Shown piece by piece: positions 8,647 through 16,549 of a DNA stretch of 48,213 nt. The stretch covers positions 1 through 48,213 of the forward strand of contig QHYS01000071.1 of assembly GCA_003223325.1 (NCBI GenBank). The letters run 5' to 3'. Position 1 is the stretch's first letter, and every line of letters starts with the position of its first letter. The notes beneath the pieces are model-generated. The model saw only the letters and a list, made by a program, of their open reading frames with translations. It had not been told where the DNA came from and did no database searches. Source of the DNA: Acidobacteriota bacterium (GTDB lineage Bacteria; Acidobacteriota; Terriglobia; Acidiferrales; UBA7541). Made by a program: the position numbers and the translations under genes.

Positions 8647-9460
8647 GGTCGCGCAAATGGGGGATCTTGCGCCGCCTGCACTCCAGCCGCCAAGCCGCAA
8701 GCGCCAAGAAAACGTCGGCGGCACTTGCGACAGAATGAACAACAGGAATCTCAATTTATCGGGGGCATCCGAATGCGAGAGAGTCTCGCTAGCCGGAGTT
8801 CCGCACCTGATGACCACTTACGAAGCGCACAAATCTCGCGGAGCAAAAAGGAGAAATCTCTACGTCACCGTGCCGTGCCACGGTCGCATCATGCAAACGC
8901 TGCTGGATGCGCCAGAGGGACGTCATTGGCCGAACGATGGCGATCAGATTTTGCGAGAGGGCTGGATCGATTCCGTAGAAGCCTTGAGAATTGCGCGGGC
9001 GGCGACTCACCCGAAGAGTCCGGCGGGCGACGCAAGGGAGATCCAGCAGTTCGAGCTTTCAAGCCGCGCAAATGTGACGGACATGGGAACGCTGCGTCCG
9101 CCCTTCCGCGAGGGAGTGTTCCCGATGGAGACAAGCTGGCGGATTTCGTTTTCAGTCATGAGCGAAAATGCCCGAACCGTTAGCAATGTGACGGTCCCCG
9201 CTTACGGCCACGGGGTCGCGACGCTCACCGTGCACGCCTTCGATAAGCACGGCTCACCCTTAAGCGCCGCCTCAGATCGCACAGACGCTGCCACAAGACC
9301 TGTTGCTCTCCGTAGGTGTCATCGTGAGGGCCCGACCGGGTTCTCGGCACGCGACTCCACCGCGAGTGCCCTCGTCCGACAAGCCCGACAAAAAGACAAG
9401 CATGCCTGGGGTGGCGATTCGGGGCCCCCGACGCGCCGCTTTTGCGTACCTTGGGGTTAC
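8647..9460. other. Degenerate stretch; possible remnant of a PepSY-like secreted protein
   Basis: A long plus-strand frame (8657-9928) crosses this stretch, but it runs through the convergent MoaD-like gene and has no sensible N-terminus. Its middle part, about 8810-9220, looks more protein-like: GWIDSVEALRIARAA and ETSWRISFSV resemble small secreted proteins with a PepSY-like layout, in which a helix is followed by a Trp-containing strand. I cannot name the family. After 9240 the sequence looks non-coding. A remnant of a small secreted protein is the best reading, with low confidence. Confidence 0.25.
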
Positions 9461-9757
9461 TTAGCCGCCGGCGATGGCGCCGATGACCAAAAATGGCTCT
9501 GTGCCGAGCGCCACGGCCTGTGGCAGCGGGTCGTCCGGCGATTCGTGAGACCAATCTTCGCCGCACGCAAAAAAGCGCAGAAAGGGCCGTCGCTGCAGCG
9601 TGTCGTGGTCGCGGATCGTGCCCCGCAGCATGGGATAGCAAGCCTCGAGTGCGTCCAGGATGGAGCGCTGCGTGATCGCACCCTGAACCTCAATGCTCAC
9701 TTCCATGCCGACGTGCGCCAGAGTCCGCAGATGCGGCGGCAATACAACTCGAATCAT
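9461..9757 (-). CDS. MoaD/ThiS-like ubiquitin-fold protein with C-terminal Gly-Gly
   Basis: A 98-residue protein. It begins [13 protein letters not shown], has a central [15 protein letters not shown] helix and ends VIGAIAGG, so the Gly-Gly is the exact C-terminus. This is the layout of MoaD/ThiS beta-grasp sulfur carriers, whose C-terminal glycine is adenylated by an E1-like enzyme and converted to a thiocarboxylate. Length is slightly above the usual 65-90. Its ATG overlaps the stop of the upstream propeller gene by four bases (ATGA), implying translational coupling. No molybdopterin or thiamine gene, E1-like enzyme or JAMM peptidase is visible nearby, so a cofactor-biosynthesis role is not supported by context. 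A link with the propeller partner is inferred. Confidence 0.82.
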   Translation of the reverse strand: MIRVVLPPHLRTLAHVGMEVSIEVQGAITQRSILDALEACYPMLRGTIRDHDTLQRRPFLRFFACGEDWSHESPDDPLPQAVALGTEPFLVIGAIAGG

Positions 9758-10941
9758 GGCAGCGTCTGCACCTCCACAGAAAGTACCGCCGGAAGATCGC
9801 GGACGATGGGCGCCCAGTTATTCCCCGCATCGCGCGACGCGTACACCTGTCCGCCCGTAGTTCCAAAGTATACGCCGCAAGTGTCCAGCGCATCGACGGC
9901 CATGGCATCGCGCAATACGTTCACGTAACAATCGCTTTGCGGCAGACCGTTGCCAAGCGGCTCCCACTCATTTCCGCCCGTCCGGCTACGGTAGACGCGC
10001 AGCTTGCCTTCGGGCGGAAAGTGTTCCCCATCGCTCTTGATCGGTACTACATAGATCGTCTCGGGCTCATGCGCGTGAACGTCGATTGCGAATCCGAAAT
10101 CGGTGGGCAAATTCCCGCTCACCTCGTGCCAGGAGTCGCCGGCGTCGTCGCTGCGCATCACGTCCCAGTGTTTCTGCATAAAGAGCACACCGGGGCGCGA
10201 TTTATGCGCGGCAATATGATGAACGCAATGACCGACCTCAGCGGTGGGATCCGGAATATACGGGGACTTCAAGCCGCGGTTGATCGGGCGCCAGTTTTTG
10301 CCGCCGTCATCGGTGCGAAAGGCGCCCGCAGCCGAGATGGCAATAAACATGCGCTTGGGATTGCTCGGGTCGAGGACGATCGTGTGCAGGCACATGCCGC
10401 CCGCGCCCGGCTGCCATCGCGGCCCCGTGCCGTGGCCACGCAGTCCGGGAACTTCCTCCCAGTTCTGGCCGCCATTGGTCGAGCGGAAGAGCGCCGCATC
10501 TTCCACGCCCGCATAGACTGTGTCCGGGTCGCTGAGGGACGGCTCGAGATGCCACACGCGCTTGAACTCCCAGGGATGCTGGGTGCCGTCGTACCACTGG
10601 TGCGTCGTGAGCGGCTTTCCATTTTCAGGCGAAGTGTTATAGACGAATTTGTTGCTGTCACCTTTCGGTGGGCCTTGTTGCGGAACATTCTGTTCGCTGG
10701 GAGGCGTGCCTGGTTGTATCCAGGTCTTGCCGCCATCATCGGAACACTGGATGATCTGCCCGAACCATCCACTGGATTGCGAGGCATAAAGCCGGTTCGG
10801 ATCCGCCGGCGATCCCTTCATGTGATAAATCTCCCAGCCTCCGAAGTGCGGACCGCCCACCTCCCAGCGTTCGCGTTTTCCATCGGAGGTTAGCACAAAC
10901 GCCCCTTTACGCGTGCCGACCAAAACTCGCACTTTGCTCAT
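9754..10941 (-). CDS. Asp-box (BNR) beta-propeller protein, sialidase/VPS10-like
   Basis: A 395-residue protein with at least six Asp-box repeats of the form SxDxGxx[40 protein letters not shown] and SRDAGNNW, spaced along the chain as in a beta-propeller. It begins [16 protein letters not shown] with no signal peptide, so it appears cytoplasmic, unlike true secreted sialidases. The sialidase catalytic Arg triad and Tyr/Glu pair are not evident, so a glycosidase label would be unsafe. A good Shine-Dalgarno (AAAGGAG) precedes the ATG. The next gene, a MoaD/ThiS-like protein, overlaps by four bases. The function is unknown; scaffold or binding protein is the conservative call. Confidence 0.82.
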   Translation of the reverse strand: MSKVRVLVGTRKGAFVLTSDGKRERWEVGGPHFGGWEIYHMKGSPADPNRLYASQSSGWFGQIIQCSDDGGKTWIQPGTPPSEQNVPQQGPPKGDSNKFVYNTSPENGKPLTTHQWYDGTQHPWEFKRVWHLEPSLSDPDTVYAGVEDAALFRSTNGGQNWEEVPGLRGHGTGPRWQPGAGGMCLHTIVLDPSNPKRMFIAISAAGAFRTDDGGKNWRPINRGLKSPYIPDPTAEVGHCVHHIAAHKSRPGVLFMQKHWDVMRSDDAGDSWHEVSGNLPTDFGFAIDVHAHEPETIYVVPIKSDGEHFPPEGKLRVYRSRTGGNEWEPLGNGLPQSDCYVNVLRDAMAVDALDTCGVYFGTTGGQVYASRDAGNNWAPIVRDLPAVLSVEVQTLP

Positions 10942-11194
10942 TCCTAGCTCCTTTGACTCCGCAATCGAACGCGGCCCTTCGGCCGCCTCCTACTGAGTAG
11001 GTCGAACGAAGCCGTGCCAGATCGACACTGCCGAGAACTTTTTTGTGCCAGCTCGAGCCCATCCAAAAATCAGCACAAGCCGCTGACAATACGCTGTTTA
11101 GGCGGCGCTGTCGCAGTTGATAACCGGGATTCCGCCAGACCGCGGAAGTTCCGCTCTGCCTCTGCATTGATCGCCAACTATTCGAGGCGATGTG

Positions 11195-13142
11195 CTACTC
11201 CCCCGCTCTCGTCACCGAAGTCCCCGCGCCGGACACTACCGGCAGATCGATGAAGCTGGCTGTGCCGGGTGCGCGATAAATCCGTTGCGTCGCTTTCACA
11301 TAGTCTTCTGGTTTCGCAAAGAACAAACTCGGCACGTAAGTTTGCGGGTTGCGATCGTAAAGCGGGAACCAGCTTGACTGTATTTGCACCATGATCCGGT
11401 GCCCCGGCAGGAAAACGTGATCCGCCATGGGGAGCACGAATTTGTAGGTTAGCGGCGTATTCGCCGTGATGGCCTTCGGCTTCTCGAAACTCACCCGGTA
11501 TCCCCCCCGAAAAATGCCCATGGCGATATTTCAACTTCACAACCCAATCGCTGTCGGTACCGCTCGTCGAAGCGACCAGGTTCACCACCGGCGCGCCACC
11601 GATTCGGATTGGCTCCGTAAGGGGCGGCGTGACATAGGCCAGCACGTCGGGCCGGTCCACCACGCTGCGCTGATCCATCAGCAGCCAGCGCCTCCATGCA
11701 TCGGTATCCGCAAAACGCACCGGGCGCGGCTGATACGGCACAGGCTTAGCCGGGTCGGAGACGTACTCGTCATAGCCCCTGGCGGCTTTTGAATCGGACG
11801 CCTTTGCATCGCGCTGCGCCGCCTCAAGCGCCGTAAACGACAAACCGAACTCTGCCGTCAAGTACAGGGGCTTCGATTTGGCTGGGCAGCCGCTGTCGCA
11901 CGCCAGCGGCCAGGACTTCAGCCGGTCCCAATGGTTCTCACCGGTGTTGTAGATCAATACGGGCGGCGTGTCCGCTTTGGGTGCGCCATCCTTCAGATAT
12001 TGATCTAAGAACGGCTGGAGCACGTCGCGCCGGAATTGCAGCGCGGTATCGCCTTCCCACCTGAGAGGGCCGAGCGAGTAGCCGTCGTAATTCACTCCGC
12101 TGTGCCGCCACGGCCCCATCACCAGGAAGTTCATGTTGTTGCCGTGATCTTTCGGCTCCACGGCCAGATAACAGTGGATCGCTCCCCACATATCTTCCTG
12201 GTCCCACAATCCCTGGATCCACATTGTGGGCACCTTCAACGGCTGCGCGGCTATGGTCTTGTCGAGCGCTTGTTCTTGCCAAAAGGAATCGTAAGCAGGA
12301 TGCTCCGCCAGCTTGCGCCACCATGGCAATTGGTCTAATCCCGCGGCCTTGGCAAAATTCCCCGCGGAACCTGCGCGGAGGAAATTCTCGAAATCGTCAT
12401 AGCCCTCACGCACGATGGGATGTCCCGAACCCTTCACAGTGGTCTGCTCAGTGAAGTAATCGAAATTCGTCTGGCGGAAAGCCCCGAAGTGGAACCAGTC
12501 GTCGCCCATCCAGCCGTCGACCATCGGGCTCATCGGGGCGGCGACCTTCAACGCCGGATGCGGATTGACCAGCGCCATGACCACCGTGAAGCCTTCGTAA
12601 GAACTCCCGAGCATCCCGACCTTGCCATTGGATTCGGCGACGTTCTCCACCAACCACTCGATCGTATCGTAAGCATCGGTGGACTCGTCGGTGCCGGTAT
12701 GATTAAGCGGTCCCCTCAGCGGGCGCGTCATCAGATAGTCGCCTTCCGATCCGTACTTGCCGCGCACGTCCTGGAAGGCGCGAATATAGCCGTCGCGCAC
12801 GAACACCTCGTCACCCTGCGGCAGCGTTCCCAGCATATGCGGCGAAGCTTCCCGCTCGGCGCGACCCGAGGCGTTGTAGGGTGTGCGGGTCAGGATGATT
12901 GGCAGGCGGCTCGCTCCCAACGGAATGACGATAACCGTATGCAGCTTCACGCCGTCGCGCATGGGAACCATCACTTCGCGCTTGACGTAGTCATAGGATG
13001 AGGTGGGCGCCTCATATTTGGGCGGAATGTCCGGCGCTTCGGGCGAAACCTGCGCACCCACGCTCGATCCGAGCGCGAGAAGCAGCGTCACCGTCAGCAG
13101 GCCGCGCTCGAGCCCAAAACCGAACGAAGAGCCACAAATCAT
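11195..13142 (-). pseudogene. CocE/NonD-family exported hydrolase, internal deletion and frameshift
   Basis: The likely start is ATG 13142 behind AGGGG, giving a signal peptide that ends GSSVGAQ. The alpha/beta-hydrolase domain is well preserved: KREVMVPMRDGVKLHTV, the nucleophile elbow GSSYEG and PMSPMVDGW. The C-terminal jelly-roll domain runs to DSDWVVKL at about 11545, after which the frame yields no family sequence. The match resumes in another frame at GIFRGGYRVSFEKP (about 11521) and continues through HRIMVQIQSSWFPLYDRNPQ to a stop at 11195. About 20-25 residues of the family are absent at the join. Intact members are serine esterases or amidases acting on acyl esters or glutaryl-amides; the substrate here is unknown. 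Confidence 0.82.
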
Positions 13143-13287
13143 GTATGCACCCCTAAATCGCAAGTTCGTTTTTGACCCGGCATCTTGCCACGGATTATAC
13201 CAACTGCCGCCCGACGCACGACTCCGGATGCATCTCATCTGCAGCGGATAATTCTCGCCCATCGAATTCTTGGATTCGTTTACACCG

Positions 13288-14070
13288 ATGACTACGTACA
13301 TTATAGAATCGCCACCGAAGAAGATGCCGGCACGTGCCGATACCTCGATCTATATTCCTCCGCCGGACCTCGCCTGCAGCAGGTTGCAGAGGCTCTCTGC
13401 CGAATTTCTCGGCACTTTTGCGCTCGTTCTATTCAGTGCTGGAGCGATCTGCGCCGATCAGTTCCTGCGCAATGCCAACCAGCCTGGCCTTGGGCTTCTG
13501 GGAATCTCGCTCGCTTATGGGCTTACTTTCGGCGCCATGATCGTCGCCGTCGGCCGCGTCTCGGGAGGCCACTTGAATCCCGCCGTGACCATCGGCTATT
13601 GGGTCACCCATCGGCTGGGCACCATCGACACGGTCCTCTATTGGGCGGCTCAGTTTGGCGGTGCGATTTTAGCGGCTTATCTGCTGCGCTATGTCGTGCC
13701 GGAAGAGACCTGGCGCGCCACCGCCCTGGGTACGCCCGACCTCGCCAGTGGCATAACCCGCCTTCCTGGAATGATGATCGAAGGCGTGATGACATTTTTC
13801 CTGATGTTGGTCATCTTTGCAATCGGCCTCGAGGAACACGGCATTCCGCGCCCGGTCGCCGCATTCGCGGGCGGCATCACCGTCACGGCGGCCTCTTGCC
13901 TCGGGGGACCATTCACGGGCGGCGCCATGAATCCCGCCCGCGCGCTGGGTCCCGCCGCAGTCGCGCACCACTGGAGCAACCACGCGGTCTACTGGATCGG
14001 CCCCCTGGCGGGCGGCGTGATCGGCGCGTGGATCTCCGAGTTGATTTTCCTCGGCACTCGAAAAGAGTGA
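13288..14070 (+). CDS. Aquaporin / MIP-family channel
   Basis: An inner-membrane channel of about 260 residues. Both half-helix signature loops are present, GGHLNPAVTIGYW and GGAMNPARALGPA, and hydrophobic segments are arranged as the usual six transmembrane helices. I chose ATG 13288 over an in-frame TTG at 13270, although no strong ribosome-binding site precedes either; the extra cytoplasmic N-terminus of about 35 residues is somewhat long for the family. It transports water or small neutral solutes. Water-selective aquaporins and glycerol facilitators differ at the selectivity filter, which I did not assign. It is divergent from the broken CocE gene. Confidence 0.9.
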   Translation: MTTYIIESPPKKMPARADTSIYIPPPDLACSRLQRLSAEFLGTFALVLFSAGAICADQFLRNANQPGLGLLGISLAYGLTFGAMIVAVGRVSGGHLNPAVTIGYWVTHRLGTIDTVLYWAAQFGGAILAAYLLRYVVPEETWRATALGTPDLASGITRLPGMMIEGVMTFFLMLVIFAIGLEEHGIPRPVAAFAGGITVTAASCLGGPFTGGAMNPARALGPAAVAHHWSNHAVYWIGPLAGGVIGAWISELIFLGTRKE

Positions 14071-14089
14071 CCATCGCGCTGCCGATTTT

Positions 14090-14182
14090 GTAATTCTGAG
14101 TCGCCGCGGCGACCGAAGAATCTCTTTTCACTCAGTCCAGTCAGAGAGATCCTTCGTCCGCCCAGGGCGGACTCAGGATGAC
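14090..14182. repeat. Dispersed element with terminal inverted repeats
   Basis: A good copy of the element. The left arm TAATTCTGAG (14091-14100) is matched by the right arm CTCAGGATGAC (14172-14182) as an imperfect inverted repeat. Inside lie the palindrome TCGCCGCGGCGA, the core CGAAGAATCTCT and its inverted partner AGAGATCCTTCG. The whole unit could fold into a long hairpin. The rest of the 14071-14386 spacer shows no gene; it must contain the pilT promoter. Confidence 0.65.
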
Positions 14183-14386
14183 GAGTCCCCGACCTATCGG
14201 TCCTTGTCACGCCGGCTTGCCCTGACGTAACGAAGGGCTTGCCTCGAGTTCCGAAGGGGGGCAGCGCGGCACGTTTGCCGGACAACTTGCGGCAGTTACT
14301 AAGCGGCAACTCTTTGAGCGCCGCGGCTTGTCGTGCCTCGTGCCCGATGCTAGCTTCGGTGGGACGCTTCCCTGGAGCTGTTTGCT

Positions 14387-15532
14387 ATGGCACAAGGCAT
14401 CGATGATCTGCTTCGATTGGCGGTCGAGAAGAAAGCCTCTGACCTACATCTGAAGGTCGGCAATAATCCCTACGTGCGCATTGATGGCACTCTGGTTCCT
14501 CTACCGGACATGAACCGCGTCACGCCGGAAGAGATGCTCTCCATGGCATTCAGCATGATGACCAACCGCCAGAAGCAAAAATTCAAGGAAACTGCCGAGC
14601 TCGATATGGCTTATGGCGTGGCCGGCCTGGGACGCTTCCGCGTCAACGTCTTTCAGCAGCGCGGCAACGTGGGCATGGTGCTCCGCGTCATCCCCACCAA
14701 GATTCGCACCATTGAGGAACTGAATCTACCGCGCGTGATCGAGAACATTTGCGAAGAGCAGCGCGGCCTGGTACTGGTTACTGGCACCACGGGCTCCGGC
14801 AAATCCACCACGCTGGCCTCTATGGTCGATCGCATCAACACTTCGCGTTCCGACCACGTCATCACCATCGAAGACCCCATCGAGTTCTTGCATCGCGATA
14901 AGCGCAGCTTCATCAATCAACGCGAAGTCGAAGTGGACACCGCGAACTTCTCCACCGCGCTGCGCGCCGCTTTGCGCCAGGATCCCGACGTGATTCTGGT
15001 CGGCGAAATGCGCGACCTCGAAACCATCGCCACAGCCCTGCTCGCGGCCGAGACCGGCCACCTGGTTTTTTCCACCCTGCACACTTTGGACGCCACGGAA
15101 ACGATTCAGCGCATAATCGCCGTCTTTCCGCCGCCGGAGCAAAAGCAGATTCGCCTGCAACTCGCAGGCACTCTCAAGGCCGTCATCAGCCAGCGCCTGG
15201 TGCGCCGCGCTGACGACAAGGGCCGCGTTCCCGCCGTCGAAGTGATGATCGCCACCGGCTACATTCGCGATTGCGTCATCAATCCGGAAAAGACGCGCAT
15301 GATTCACGAAGCTATCGCCGCTGGCACCAGCCAGTACGGCATGCAGACTTTCGACCAATCGCTCTACGATCTCTACACGCGCAACCTGATCAGCTTCGAG
15401 GAAGCCCTCAGCCGCGCCTCCAATCCCGACGACTTCAAGCTGCGCGTGCAGGGCATCCGCTCCGCCGCCGACGCCGCCCGCGAAGAGATGGAGCGCACCA
15501 TGGCCGAATACGAGCAATTCGGCCAGCGCTGA
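14387..15532 (+). CDS. pilT: Type IV pilus retraction ATPase PilT
   Basis: A 381-residue hexameric AAA-type secretion ATPase that powers pilus retraction and twitching motility at the cytoplasmic base of the machine. Visible motifs are Walker A GTTGSGKST (133-141), the Asp box around IEDPIEF (161-167), Walker B DVILVGEMRD (201-210) and the His box HLVFSTLHT (225-233). The C-terminal region has TRNLISFEEAL, a variant of the AIRNLI-type motif of PilT. Length and start (ADLHLKVG-like opening soon after the ATG, GGAG upstream) fit the family. Other pilus-linked genes in the window are the pilin at 36134 and the broken PilZ gene at 35624, but neither is adjacent. Confidence 0.93.
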   Translation: MAQGIDDLLRLAVEKKASDLHLKVGNNPYVRIDGTLVPLPDMNRVTPEEMLSMAFSMMTNRQKQKFKETAELDMAYGVAGLGRFRVNVFQQRGNVGMVLRVIPTKIRTIEELNLPRVIENICEEQRGLVLVTGTTGSGKSTTLASMVDRINTSRSDHVITIEDPIEFLHRDKRSFINQREVEVDTANFSTALRAALRQDPDVILVGEMRDLETIATALLAAETGHLVFSTLHTLDATETIQRIIAVFPPPEQKQIRLQLAGTLKAVISQRLVRRADDKGRVPAVEVMIATGYIRDCVINPEKTRMIHEAIAAGTSQYGMQTFDQSLYDLYTRNLISFEEALSRASNPDDFKLRVQGIRSAADAAREEMERTMAEYEQFGQR

Positions 15533-15585
15533 AATCCTCGTGTCAGCCCGGTGCTAAACCGCCAGGCTCACCCTGTAACCCAATT

Positions 15586-15682
15586 GTCATCCTGAGGTCG
15601 CCGCGGCGACCGAAGGATCTCTCTCTGACTCCCTGAATGAAGAGAGATTTTTCGGGCCACAAGAACGGGCCTCAGATTGACA
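15586..15682. repeat. Dispersed element with terminal inverted repeats
   Basis: The left arm GTCATCCTGAG (15586-15596) pairs with the right arm CTCAGATTGACA (15671-15682). The interior has the same TCGCCGCGGCGA palindrome and CGAAGGATCTCTCT core as the copy at 14090, followed by the inverted AGAGAGAT. It lies downstream of pilT. Confidence 0.65.
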
Positions 15683-15791
15683 CATGGCGGCAGCGTTGTA
15701 GCCATTGGCCTTGGCGCCGCACATTTTGCGGCCCCCGTGCGCACGCGATTGCGTTGCGGATTGCCGCAAAAACTTCTATGCTGGACACACC

Positions 15792-16313
15792 ATGCGCGCC
15801 GAGCCGCACAAGATTTCGAGCGAAGGCGAACTGTACGCCGCGGCGCTGCGCGCACTGATGCGCCGCGCGCACTCCACGTTCGAGCTGCGCGCTTATCTCG
15901 AGCGCCGCGCGCTCGAATCTTCAGTCGAAAAGGGGGCGGTTCGCCGCGTTCTCGCTCGGCTGAAGCAGGAAAACCTGATGGACGATGCGCGCTACGCGCT
16001 CGATTTCGCCCGCTCCCGCGCCAGCGGACGCCGCCAGGGCGGACGCCGCATCTCGCTCGAATTGCGCAAGCGCGGCGTGCCCGATCGCCACATCGATGCG
16101 GCGATCGCCCAAGTCTTCACTGATCTCGACGAAGCCGCGCTCGTGCGCAAAGTGATCGAACGCCGCACGCGCGCGGCGCGCGGGCCGTTCGATGCACGCA
16201 AGGCCGCGTCGGTTTATCGCACGCTGCTTCGCGCCGGCTTCGATCCCGCCGTGATCCGCCGCGAATTGCGTGCCCTGCCTCTGCCCGAAGCCGCCAAGGA
16301 TTTGCCGGGCTAA
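15792..16313 (+). CDS. recX: Regulatory protein RecX
   Basis: A protein of 173 residues from the ATG at 15792; the frame is open further upstream but those residues are not family-like. RecX is a small helical protein that binds and modulates RecA filaments. The three-helix repeats are recognisable: ALRALMRRAHSTFELRAYLERRA, LARLKQENLMDDARYALDFARSRASGRRQGGRRISLELRKRGV, and a C-terminal AASVYRTLLRAGFDPAVIRREL. Length is at the usual value. It sits upstream of alaS on the same strand, an arrangement common in bacteria, although a repeat element separates the two. recA itself is not in the window. Confidence 0.88.
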   Translation: MRAEPHKISSEGELYAAALRALMRRAHSTFELRAYLERRALESSVEKGAVRRVLARLKQENLMDDARYALDFARSRASGRRQGGRRISLELRKRGVPDRHIDAAIAQVFTDLDEAALVRKVIERRTRAARGPFDARKAASVYRTLLRAGFDPAVIRRELRALPLPEAAKDLPG

Positions 16314-16328
16314 GCCCGGCGAAATCTT

Positions 16329-16445
16329 GTCATTCTGAAGGCTATTTTGTGGCCGAAGAATCTCTAAGTAGAGATCCTTCGCTCCTCCACTCCATCGGCG
16401 AAAAACCGGCGTGCGCTGGCGACTCCAGATTCGCTCAGGATGACA
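16329..16445. repeat. Dispersed element with terminal inverted repeats
   Basis: Arms GTCATTCTGA (16329-16338) and GCTCAGGATGACA (16433-16445) enclose the core GGCCGAAGAATCTCT and the inverted AGAGATCCTTCG. The frame of alaS is open through this element, but it is not coding: the conserved alaS start lies at 16550. Confidence 0.65.
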
Positions 16446-16549
16446 AGGTCTCGTGTAGAGCGGCACGCTCCGGCGCGGCGTTCGCATCTGCGCGCATTGC
16501 GGCGGCTATCTGCCTCTGCCATAATTTATTTCCAGCTAACTCGCAACAC

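Noticed and set aside
8657-9928. Plus-strand frame of 423 codons as a full-length gene
   Set aside because: It runs antisense through the MoaD-like gene and into the propeller gene, has a poor N-terminus, and only its middle third looks protein-like.
9754-10941. Annotation of the Asp-box protein as an exo-alpha-sialidase
   Set aside because: Asp-boxes mark the propeller fold only; there is no signal peptide and the catalytic Arg triad and Tyr/Glu pair were not seen.
16349-16549. N-terminal extension of alaS
   Set aside because: It crosses a dispersed repeat element, and the conserved alanyl-tRNA synthetase N-terminus begins at the ATG at 16550.
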